A stretch of DNA of 64,000 bases from Tubiluchus corallicola. Its lineage: Eukaryota; Priapulida; Priapulimorpha; Priapulimorphida; Tubiluchidae. Location of the stretch: the NCBI GenBank assembly GCA_030141605.1, contig JAQGDQ010000120.1, forward strand, positions 1 to 64,000, given 5' to 3'. Shown here one piece after another: positions 23,777 through 33,075 of the stretch; position 1 is the stretch's first letter, and each line of letters opens with the position of its first letter. Position numbers and translations under genes: made by a program. The notes beneath the pieces are model-generated. The model ran no database searches. It was not told the DNA's origin and saw only the letters and a program-made list of their open reading frames with translations.

Positions 23777-26700
23777 ACCCCCCTCTCTCTCTCTCGCCCC
23801 CTGTCCCTCTCGCTCTTCCTCTCTGGTATGGAGGCATGCTACTATGAGCTTCTTAACACAACCAGTATATTATAAAAAAAATGTTAAACATACCAATTTA
23901 AAAATGGCAAATGGCCATATTTACTATTGTTTCTGATAACTCTTTCACTCTCACTAAAATACACATTCAGAATTTAGGAGAATTTATTGTAAACTAAACT
24001 TACCTTGCTAGGAACATTGTAGCTATGATTTTTGACTATCTTGCTGATAGTCTTTACAGCATCTAAAGAAATTTCACCCAATTTGTCTTCCTTAAACAAC
24101 TGTTTAATACTGTTGCAGACTAATTCAGACATCTAAAAGTAACAACTACTGCTTTTGACAGGTTTCAAAAAGCACAACATACACGATTAATGTTAATTAT
24201 CCCTGCACTCTAATTAATGTGATTACGAAACGGCACTAAATTTGAACTTTGAATATGCTCAAAAACTGTGTATAAATGCAAGGCATTTATATTACAATTG
24301 TTGCAATATGAATAAATCGTAACATTGAATGTGGGCCTAAGCGTAGGATCGTCCAGAAAAAACATTCCCCCAAACTAACTCATACTCCTGGTAGAAATAC
24401 TTGTAAAAGAAACTGTCATCATCATATAACCCCGTTGCTCGTTTTAACAAATGCCTTTGCCAGGACGAAAGGTTATGAGTTAATTTAAGCAATGTTTTTT
24501 TTCTAGATAACCCAGTACATGAAATAAACAAAGTTAATATTCAGAGTGCCTCTGAGGAAGGCACTACATAATACACGGTATTTAGAATTAGTGTATGCCT
24601 TTATCAGATGACAATAGAGATGATTTAGATATATTACGACAATGTTCAATGTACTATAGTAGAGCAAATAAATTACTCATGAAATTTGCTCACTGTTCAG
24701 TTAACGTGAAGAGATTATTGTTAAATGCTTACTGCACTACTTTTTATTGTATGTCCACTTGGAGACATTTTTATTCTTACAATCTTAGCAAACTCAAGGT
24801 TGCATATAATGTATCAACACGGAAGCTGTTTAACTTTTCATATGATACGAGCGCTAGATATATTTCTACTAGACTTAATATTATTTATTTTGATGTGATT
24901 CACAGAAAATGTGCATACAGTTTATACGTCAGGCCGAATAACAGTAAAAATTTTATATGCAAGTGCATTTTAAACAATGATGCAAACTTTACTTCTGTTA
25001 TTAGATGTCATTGGCGTAGTTTGTTATATCGTTAATTGTTATTTGTGTTATTGTTGTGTGTCATGATTTATTATATTATTTGTATTAATTTGTGAAATGC
25101 ATATGAACTTTGTGAAGTTTGAAATAAAATATTAAATCTAAAATCTAAATCTTTCTAAGTATAGTCGATATGTTGAAGATGGCAGTGCCAAATATTTATA
25201 GTTCAAGCTGTCAACCAATTAGCCATTTACTGTGATTCTTTAACAATTTTGCTCTTATTTATTTCAAGTGCATAAAAATGGTGGCCTACACGTTGAATGG
25301 ATACCATTCAACCACTGGCACAATATTTTTATAGTCATGCAACTTGACACTACTTGCCTTCGCATTTTTGTGAGCCATAAACGGCACAACAACGGCAACA
25401 ATATTCGATGAATAGTTGAAATGAGGTAGTGCATTGAGCAAACCACACAGGCATTGGACAGCCATCTTACACAACTCTTGTGCAGTATTTATTGGAACAT
25501 TTTGGCCTTTCTTTCGTTGAGATTTCTTTGATGCATCTGCAATGAAGGTTACTGATATTTGAATGGAATAGTGAATTAGTGATGCAAGTATTAATAATGT
25601 AAACTGAGAAGAAGCATTTTTACATGAATACTAAAAACCTATAATTTTTGTAACAAATAATTCTTATAGAACATTAACAGCAGAACTAAAAAGTGAAATT
25701 GTGTTCTGTGGGCAAAGCAGTGCTTATATAATATTTACTCTTTTCAGTTCGACAGCAAGCTGACTTTTCAGCACAAAACAGATCTCTGTGGCATAAGTAG
25801 GCATTTCAGTGAACTGCTGCTACAGTAACTCTCTCAAAGTAAAAGTAACTGTACTACAGAATGGTGAACTATCACCAAAAGCCCAATAAACACAAAACAA
25901 GAACAAGATAGTACATATTAAGTAATTACAGACCTTCTGTTAGTTTTTGTAAATCTTCCAAATAAAGCTTATAATTGTTTAACAATGTCTTCTCGAAATC
26001 TCGTAAATGAAGTGTCTCTTTCTTTAACTGTTCAAAACAAAATAATAATGCACAAATTACCAAAATGGCTAGAGATATTAGTTTACAATTTTTACTGAAA
26101 CATTTTCAGAAAATGCAATTCTCATACCTTGTTTTAAAGAATTTTTGCACAAGTTTTTACTTCCAAATTCAAAAAAATAAATCTGCAGTGAAACCTTGCA
26201 GTTCGTTAACCTTTCATACTCATACAGTTATGTATTTTTCTCAGTATATTTACCCCATAAAACGACAAAGTGAAAAAATTGTTCCTCCTAATTTTTGCCT
26301 TAAAAACACAGTTTAACACAATGGCTATACCTATAATAATATACTTTAAGCCTTTAGTTGATACATCAAGATGGTACCTTTTGTTTTTGAGATTGTTCAG
26401 TTTCAGTTTCAGTTGGCAGGCGTATCCGGTAACCGGGAGCAATATCCTTGAAAACTTCAAAAAGAGAAAGCACCGCCCATTTCTTTAGCGTGATGGTCAC
26501 ATCGACATCTTGGTCATGGCAATATAACCTTAATTCTTTCAGCTTGTGTATCTGTACAAAAAATAGCAAACCTGAATAATTCATAGATCAATCTTACAGA
26601 AACTGGATCGAATCTTTATTATTAGTCCTAATTTAATTATAAAACTCAAACAATGTTTTATTAATACATTCCCCGCCAAAGAAGAGATAACTTGTTTTCA

Positions 26701-29700
26701 AAAAGCCACCAGCGAACTGCCAATGACGAGTTGCAGATTAAATGTGACCATATGGCAAGCTCTTCCTGCAATAACTAACAAATAGTTACTTAGGGTAGAA
26801 ACTTTTCATTAATTCGGTAATAAGAGTGCAGTAGCTGTGAGGTAACAGCAGTGCTTAGCAACCAAAGTTAAGCAACACGGAACCTAATCAATAAATGGAT
26901 GACTGATCACCTGAAAAACTGTCTGGATGGCTTCATTTGTCATACTGACCATGGAGTGACAAATAAAAATCTGAAAGGAGGCAAGACATCTCTGCCAATT
27001 TTGTGCCTAACCTTAAAAGATTATCCCTGATAAGTTCCGGTCCTATACTACCATTAATAATAGAGTTCAACAACCAGACGTAATTGGTAAGCCCTGCTGC
27101 TGAATGCTGACTCTACACTTGTAAGCTTCCACAAAATATCATGTTTCATGCAGGCGTAAAACATATTCCTCAGCTTCATTGTCAAACAAAACAGCAAAAT
27201 CGCCAGGCCGGTCACTATAACCTCATTCATAAATAAGTTTGAAATTAAAAAATCAAAAAAAATCAAATAATTTCCTAAATCACGTTTGATCTGAGCTGCT
27301 AAGTGTACATCCACTGCTAACTAACAATGCTATACTTCATCTATTATCTTGAGAGCAAAAAGTCATCTCTCTCACTTTTGCCTTTACCTTTTTAGGAAGA
27401 TGCTCTTAGGGTCTTACTTCACTTGTTCCCCAACACCAACAGTTTGCTCAGGAAAATCATTCAGCTGCGATCACAAAGCTATCTAAACCTTTCAACTTCC
27501 ATTTTCAACATTTTGAAACAAGCTTTTATACGTACATTTTCTTCTGGATTTTCAATCATGGTGCTGGCAAGACTAGCAATGTGCAATTTTTTTTCCTCAA
27601 GCTTTTTATGTCGCTGTACCAGTAGATCTAACGTGTTTACAGGTGGCAATTGTTTTTCTTGCACAGCTAAACCAGCCCCATCATCTGTATATTGTTCAAC
27701 TTCATTATCTAAAAGTAGTTATTAATAAGTAGTTGAAAGGTTCCTAATTTGATTCATTTACATTTCAAAGTTTTATAAGCCTTACATAGAAACATCAAAT
27801 ATTTTCAACTAACGGACACAAAATGCTTAGGCAGTAAAAAAAGAACAGTAGTCTGTAATGGTGGCACAGTTCTCAAAAGGTATAGTTCAAAGGACTGCAA
27901 ATAGTGCAATTACAGATCATTATTGAGCCTAATTGGCTTGCTGGCCATTGAGAAATTTCACTTTTTACACAATATTCGTTAATTTTTTAAGCAAGTATTT
28001 GCAAGCAAAAACAGCTAACAGCTCTATTAAGACAGGTTCTTAAGCTCTATGATGATCAAATTTTTATGTCAATTTCTCTTTGTGCTTGTGCATTTTGAGT
28101 GTTATTATCAAGTGTTTTAAGTATTTTTCAAATTTTTAAGTATATACCAATATGGTTTCATCCAATTAATAATTACATTAAGACACAAGATAAATGAATT
28201 ACCTTCTTTGGGTATATCTATCTCAACAGACTGTGGGATTATACCATGATGCTTTGATTTAATAGGCAATAAGTGCTTGACTTCTTTCTCATCGTCCAGT
28301 TTAGCGTATTTGCGTGGCACCTGCTCAAAATTTGTTTCACGGTCTTCATTTGCTTTCCTTCTCTTTTTCTTCCTATATACGACATTATTAAATAAAATGC
28401 AATTAATTAAGATATAAACTGTCTCAAGTTGGACCATCTGGCATTAAATAACCCGTCTGCAGGTCATGCAAATCAACAAACCAAATCAACTAGGGACACT
28501 AAGACAATTAATTAACAGGATAAACACTGATTTAACACGTGATTTGAAATATGTCAGATCTGGTCAAATCTGTGCACGAAGGTTGAACACTACATGATAT
28601 CAGTAATGCAGATCAGTTTGGCTTAAATACCACAAACTGCACAAAGTACCACAAAGCCATCAATATATGTGTGACTGTCAGTTCTCACAGTCATGTTTTA
28701 AAAAAATAATTTTTTTATGAAATTAACCAATTAAAGAAGAACCATAGTATATGCTGTAACCTTTCTGACAGTGGCTCACTGACAAAACTCCAATTTGCAT
28801 CCAGTAGTGACGCATCTGCATCTTTTTCCTGCTCCAAGTAAGTGTCAGAGTCATGTTCCTCATCTTGAATATTATTGCTTATTGACTTATTAGTCTCATT
28901 CCTATATGATAAGATAATTTGTGAAAAAAATAATTACTATATTTGTTAGTGACCATGACTGTAACACACATGATGGAAACAGACCTTTTATGAAAAGTTT
29001 AAATATTATGTATTAGATTTTGTAATTGACAGCTGAACTGATTTATATGTTTTCAGTTCTACAAAGCTTAAATGATTTTCACAATTCCAGCTCTACTTAA
29101 AATGAAAAATTTTAAAAACACAAACAGCCTTTATTGAAAGCTTGTAAATTAGAAAGAATTTCAAACTTCAAGCTTAACTTGCACCTTATTAACCGGGAAC
29201 ACACATACCATAATACTGTTAGCAGAATGCGTTTTTAACTGTATTTCTTTATACTTGTGCCTAAAAGGAATTTATTGATAATAGTTGTTTAAAATATCTT
29301 CAAGCATGTGTTTCAAAAATGCACAATACAAAAGATTCAACAGTACCATTTTGACACCCATGTAGTACTGCATGAAATACCAAGTAAGTCCACTTCAACT
29401 AGTTTTAAGAAAAACAGGAAAAACTGTTTTCCTTTGCCAAAAAGTAATGGCTCCTGGCAAATCACAAAATCTGGAATGAAGACATTTCAAAAAGGTGTTT
29501 TAATATTTTGTTGGAAAAAGAAATGTCTAAAAAGCAGTTTTAAACTAATGAACATATTCGTATCTCGGTTTGCCAGACAAAAGCGAGAAGGTGTCGGTCC
29601 AAATTTGCTGATTGTCTATACTTACCGATACTAAGCTAATACAGTAGGCACTGTGTATTAGACTCACGGTAATGTAGAATCAATCGCCTAATTGTCTCAA

Positions 29701-31339
29701 AAACATCTAGTATGGAGACGCTACTGACATACAAGTGACACACGTGTCGTTACATGCTGCTTGGCTGCACTGATGTAAACAAAGTGACGGCCCGCCAACT
29801 ATAGCAGTCAGCTCGTGAAACAACGGACTGTGTCCATAGTATGCAGGACTTTTAATGGTCCAGATTTTGTACGATTTTTCCGAAATCCGTAAAAGCGATG
29901 TCCGGCAAACTGAGATATGAGTGTACTAAGTTGCACAGGATTGGAACTGAAAATGTACTGCCCATGCGTATTGCTTGTTTTTAAAAACCCTAGTTAAGTT
30001 CCTTCAATTGCCCAAGAACAGCGCAAATTGCCTTGATAACAGAGTCACATATATTCTTCCATTTTCTGTAAAGGGTTGAACAGCCTACCTAGCTGTTTTT
30101 TTTTTGTACAGCAGCTCCAGATTGATTAATTGCAACAAACTAGTGATTGGCTGAAACAGATGCTTCTGTGAACTTACTAGTTTGTCTAAAAATTTTGGCA
30201 AAAAATGGACTTACTGGGTTTTTTAACATGTCAACAACTCGCTTAATAAGATTCGCGTCATCAAATCATTTAGTAGTAACATGAAGCATAGTACTAGGAA
30301 TACTCTGACATCTCTAACTCAATTTTGTCCAAAAATTTATTTGCTAGGTTTTTCAGTGAAAACAGGAGAGTAGTGTTAGTCTAGGTAGCCTTCTGCAGTC
30401 ACTAAGTAATTTAAACTGAACATGTGTGCTCAGCAGCTAGCATAACCATAATCCAAAATAACTATAACTTGGCTGGTAGCTACAAACGAAATGTAGAAAC
30501 TAACCTTGTGATAGACTCGTGCCGGAATTTTTTATGTGGTAAGTTTGGTTGTCCATTCCTTATTTTTTTCTTCAACTTTCCTTGCTTTTGCAACTTCGTT
30601 AGATGTTTGTTAATGTGTTTTACAGCACTAACTTTCGATGACTTTGAATGCAAAGTGCTCTTATTTCGACGTTTCTGAAAACAGAAACCAATCAATAATA
30701 GGTATCTTCTATGTTGACTGCGGCAAGCAAGGTTTAAAAAACCATAAGGTTGCGATACTCCACATTGACAAGTCTTGTTTTTTGCGACACACTGCAAAGA
30801 CAAGTTTAATTTTGGAATTCCTCTGCCGTATGGTGTTAACGCTTTTGTAAAAATTAGTCATCAGATCAATTAACAACACGTTTAAAGTGCTTACATAACT
30901 TTAATTCACACGATCACGCATCAAAATCGTAAGTACTATACATTATACAATTACACTTATTTACAGATAAGCATGGGGCATGAGGTGATAGGCCTAATCA
31001 CGTGGCCAAACTGAATTGAAAGATCAAAGAACTACGAGTTATTTTTTTGAGAATGCAGCTACCACTAGAGCCTAGAGGTCATCCTTGTAAATTCTATAAA
31101 CCCAGAGCCAGACGCTTTCAACAGTTAGCGTGGATCACGGATCTACCTCTAACCTTAAACTTTGGATATTGTTATGGAAATCAGTCATCCTTAACGGTTG
31201 CGTCGAGTACCTATTAGTTATAAAGCTAAAAAAATCTGTAACTCTTTGCACATTACGAGCGTGACTACATAAAGCTAGCAGAACAAACAAAATTCAAGTA
31301 AAACCAGAAAAAATAAGCATGCACCGTGCGTACCGCCAT
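14435..31339 (-). CDS. NOC3L: Nucleolar complex protein 3 homolog
   Basis: Twenty inferred coding exons join without phase errors into 792 residues, close to the human protein (about 800). The order of conserved blocks matches NOC3L throughout: a basic N-terminus (KRRNK), [42 protein letters not shown] then [10 protein letters not shown] (NOC3 domain, about residues 175-275), [42 protein letters not shown], then the CBF/Mak21-type region ([46 protein letters not shown]). The family works with NOC2 in maturation and export of pre-60S particles and is linked in yeast to replication initiation. All introns are GT-AG except intron 8 (GC-AG). The start exon is the least certain part. Confidence 0.95.
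15470..15540 (+). repeat. B-box-like tRNA-derived fragment
   Basis: GGTTCAAATCC at about 15488 is an exact RNA polymerase III B box, preceded by GGTCTCT as in a T-arm. No convincing A box lies upstream. It may be a decayed SINE in NOC3L intron 19. Confidence 0.3.
19447..20426 (-). mobile_element. Pogo-like DNA transposon, decayed
   Basis: The element starts CAGTCAACCTTGG (after TA at 19445-19446) and ends CCGAGGTTGACTG, so its terminal inverted repeats begin CAGTCAACCT. The right end also has the repeated CTTATAAGCGA-type sub-terminal motif seen in pogo/Tigger elements. On the right the expected TA is CA, which suggests decay. The minus strand contains a remnant of a transposase C-terminus with QKKMSDFF. 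It sits in NOC3L intron 14, on the same strand as the gene. Confidence 0.75.
19696..20193 (-). pseudogene. Remnant reading frame with PCNA-binding-like motif in pogo element
   Basis: A 165-codon open stretch on the minus strand inside the pogo-like element. Near its C-terminal end is QKKMSDFF (19776-19753), which fits the PIP-box pattern Q-x-x-M-x-x-F-F. Pogo transposase is known to bind PCNA through such a motif, so this is probably the C-terminal relic of the transposase. No DDE catalytic domain or HTH was recognised, so the frame is not a working enzyme; much of it may be open by chance. Confidence 0.45.
23059..23256. repeat. Minisatellite, four 52-bp units
   Basis: The anchor TAAAAATTTAC recurs at exactly 52-base intervals (about 23069, 23121, 23173 and 23225). 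Units differ by only a few bases. Each plus-strand unit ends TGTTTTT(G/A)CAGGT. It lies in NOC3L intron 9, less than 250 bases from the CT tract. Confidence 0.92.
23501..23825. repeat. Long interrupted (CT)n / (GA)n microsatellite
   Basis: About 320 bases almost entirely of CT dinucleotides on the plus strand, with a few interruptions, ending in a C-rich tail. In the NOC3L transcript it reads as (GA)n in intron 9. The protein frames through it (serine-leucine or arginine-glutamate repeats) are artefacts. Confidence 0.97.
24004..31339 (-). CDS. NOC3L: NOC3L exons 1-9 (N-terminal half)
   Basis: Exons, in transcript order: 1 31339-31334 (tentative, ATGGCG only), 2 30674-30505, 3 28901-28761, 4 28372-28203, 5 27708-27536, 6 26551-26378, 7 26027-25934, 8 25536-25358, 9 24132-24004. 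Exon 2 encodes a lysine-rich nuclear/nucleolar-type tail. Exon 3 is acidic and variable. Exons 5 and 6 carry the NOC3 domain. Exon 8 ends AAG followed by GCAAGT, a consensus GC donor; its use gives a gap-free join to exon 9. An alternative to exon 1 is an unspliced start at 30803, which would add 43 poorly conserved residues, but the strong CTGTTTTCAG acceptor before exon 2 argues against it. Confidence 0.88.
24580..25155 (+). mobile_element. 5'-truncated LINE 3' end
   Basis: An open frame of 146 codons (24595-25035) encodes the C-terminal end of a non-LTR retrotransposon polymerase: [20 protein letters not shown], then [19 protein letters not shown] short 3'UTR follows with an AATAAA-type A-rich end and a tail of AAATCTA-like repeats (about 25130-25152), typical of LINE 3' ends. 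The RT catalytic core is absent because of 5' truncation. It is inserted antisense in NOC3L intron 8, the GC-AG intron. A related copy is at 63130-63440. Confidence 0.8.
26864..26922 (+). repeat. 5S rRNA-derived fragment
   Basis: The stretch begins AAGTTAAGCAAC, identical to the 5S rRNA box A region, and continues with a decayed match to the rest of the 5S promoter: ATGGATGACTGATCACCTG versus the usual TGGATGGGTGACCGCCTG at the right spacing. The 5' part of 5S is not recognisable, so this is a pseudogene or the head of a 5S-derived SINE. It lies in NOC3L intron 5, antisense to the gene. Confidence 0.55.
29630..29900 (-). repeat. Fragment of the hAT-like repeat family
   Basis: On the minus strand this shares blocks with the complete element at 35424-35945: the TAGTTGGC(G/A)GGC block, TTTGTTTACATCA, and TTTTTGAGACAATTAG in the same order. 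It also shares the following GATTCTA...CCGTGAG block with 41020-41105. Ends are not preserved. It lies in NOC3L intron 2. Confidence 0.65.
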
Positions 31340-31349
31340 GACTGTTTGC

Positions 31350-31357
31350 TGACGTCA
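31350..31357. promoter_or_regulatory. CRE-like TGACGTCA site at the NOC3L start
   Basis: A perfect palindromic cAMP response element (TGACGTCA) lies 11 bases upstream of the proposed NOC3L ATG. Full CRE sites close to transcription starts are known CREB/ATF targets in animal housekeeping promoters. It is also about 1.6 kb upstream of HTT on the other strand. Confidence 0.5.
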
Positions 31358-32915
31358 TTAGTATACTATAAACTAATTTGTTGATTAGCATTAAGGGTTC
31401 TTAGCTAAAGAATTGCTAAAAACATACTTATTAATTAAAAGCTATTACAGGAAAGTAGTGCAATGTTTTCGTTTAACAGAACTATTATTGTAGTTGTAAA
31501 TGTTGTTGTTTCTCCTTTTAATGCTTTCTTAGTTAGAAATCAGCGGATGATATTTTGTATTTCTAGTCACTGCCTATGTTTCGAAGGGAAAATTTCAATG
31601 TTTTGATGTGGAAGCATGCAGTTTGTAAATTGAAATTATAAGTGAAATTGTAAGTGTCATTTGCACTGTATTATAGTTCTGAATAAATTTCTTTTATGTC
31701 TGTTTAAACTCTGTATGTGTTTTTTGCTTAAAGCAGTAACTCTGATTACGGTTTCGTACTCGTTTTCTCAGAATTATACAGGTACCGTATCATAGTTTTA
31801 TTTCCATCTAAATGCCTAGGTGAACTTGCACTTACTGTACGCTGGGCTGGTATGGGGAGGGCTTTTCTTGGCATGCTAAGGTAAAGTTTGCTTGGCAGGG
31901 CTAACTCTACGTAGTTTGAACCCTAGGTAAAAGTATTTTTAGCACCGCCTCCTCGATTCCTTTCCCTAAGGTCCAGCCCTGCTGGAGGCATATGCTGAAA
32001 TTGTGAACATTATACAGTAAAATAGTACACGTACGCGTGTAAGGCTTATATATGTATTATAATTACTAATTAAGTGTCAATTACCTATTTGCAATTTGTG
32101 TTGATTAAATTTAAAATGAATATATGACCCTATTGACCATGGGCTTCAGGAACATTCAAAATTTCTTTATGTAAGAAAATCAAAAGTACTTTATGTACGT
32201 ACTCTTGATGGTGAAAAACGGGGAACATTCATGCATTATTGATTGTAAATCCATTTAATGAACAAATACTTTGTGATTCTTCTGCTAGTCTATGTAATAC
32301 CAATACATGTACATTTTTGTGTGTTTGCTTTTTTGTCTTCGTGTTAAATGTTTTGAATCAAAAGAATGAGATGAATAAGATTAGGATTGATTGGTTATGG
32401 CAGAAGTCTGCTTCCTACTCACCGCATTCTAGTTTTATTATAGAAATCAATTGCATTAAAATAACATGTGCCATTTTTTCCTGTGCCATTTTTACCGTAC
32501 CATTTTTTCCTGTGCCATTTTTACTGTGCACTGTTTCACTACGTCGTTGTCAAACAATATGTATGTACTGCAGCTGGCATGAGTTGTCAAGCAAGTTTTC
32601 ATGACGCCATACTGGCAACTCAGCCAACAAGCACAGTTTCCAACAATGAGTGGTACTCTAAGCAGTTGCCTAGTTTGCTTAGTGGTAGAGCCAGCCCTGT
32701 TGCCAAGCAAGTCCTACATCAGAATTCAGGAAGACAGTTGTGTACGTTTAATTGTTATTGTAAAAGGAAGTTTTCTCATTCTACCAGCACCCAGCACACT
32801 ATCAACATTGAACCGCCTCCAACTTTACTGTGGTATGTCCTGATTTTTCGTCATCACCATCGATTTGCACACCCATTTTATGTAATTTTGTAGTTTAAAT
32901 TTTGTTACTGAATTT
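31358..32915. promoter_or_regulatory. Head-to-head intergenic region NOC3L/HTT
   Basis: About 1.56 kb between divergent genes, which must contain both promoters. It includes a four-fold TGCCATTTTT / ACCATTTTT run at about 32469-32525 and a tRNA A-box-like GCTTAGTGGTAGAGC near 32677. No TATA box at a sensible distance was recognised, and the region is not CpG-rich. Open frames here have no recognisable domain. Confidence 0.5.
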
Positions 32916-32928
32916 AAGATGGCAGCCA
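32916..32928 (+). promoter_or_regulatory. YY1-like motif at the HTT 5' end
   Basis: AAGATGGCAGCCA resembles the YY1/initiator consensus AAnATGGCGGC, which often marks transcription starts of TATA-less genes. It lies 35-47 bases upstream of the HTT ATG and includes the upstream ATG described below. Confidence 0.35.
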
Positions 32929-32975
32929 TTTCAGGTGAGACAGTTTCTGCACACACCGACGAATGGCCAGCATAG
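32919..32975 (+). promoter_or_regulatory. Upstream ORF overlapping the HTT start
   Basis: An 18-codon ORF (ATG 32919-32921, TAG 32973-32975) overlaps the HTT start codon in another frame. Its ATG has A at -3 and G at +4, a better context than the HTT ATG (C at -3, G at +4). It matters only if transcription starts upstream of 32919, which is not shown. Confidence 0.4.
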
Positions 32976-33075
32976 AAAAATTAGTTAAAGCATTTGAAGC
33001 ACTAAAAATACCGCATCTACCTCAAATTGTGATTCCTGATGTTGCCACAGGTGACGATAAGAGCGAGAAACAAAA
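32963..33075 (+). CDS. HTT: HTT exon 1: N17 helix without polyQ
   Basis: Encodes 37 whole codons plus two bases; donor GTAAGA at 33076. Residues 1-15 form the amphipathic N17-type helix, keeping the hydrophobic positions I4, L7, F11 and L14 that serve membrane binding and CRM1 export in the human protein. Position 3 is serine (threonine in human), but the human phosphosites at 13 and 16 are alanine and isoleucine. Directly after comes [12 protein letters not shown] with a single glutamine, where vertebrates have polyQ and the proline-rich region. Confidence 0.96.

Noticed and set aside
23476-23875. Long open frames of serine/leucine or arginine/glutamate repeats on both strands
   Set aside because: They are translations of the CT/GA microsatellite; any frame through it stays open.
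31898-31982. Short element bounded by CAGGGCT and AGCCCTG
   Set aside because: Only seven terminal bases match and no flanking 8-bp duplication is present; could be chance.
32660-32750. Possible tRNA gene upstream of HTT (GCTTAGTGGTAGAGC A-box)
   Set aside because: No B box at the right distance and no acceptor-stem pairing; at most a decayed fragment.
32239-32893. Overlapping open frames of up to 141 codons in the NOC3L/HTT intergenic region
   Set aside because: Low-complexity and repeat-derived, no domain, and three frames are equally open.
32919-32934. Alternative HTT first exon ATGGCAGCCATTTCAG with donor GTGAGA
   Set aside because: Its phase (one base left over) does not fit exon 2, which needs two, so it would shift the frame and lose the conserved N17 helix.
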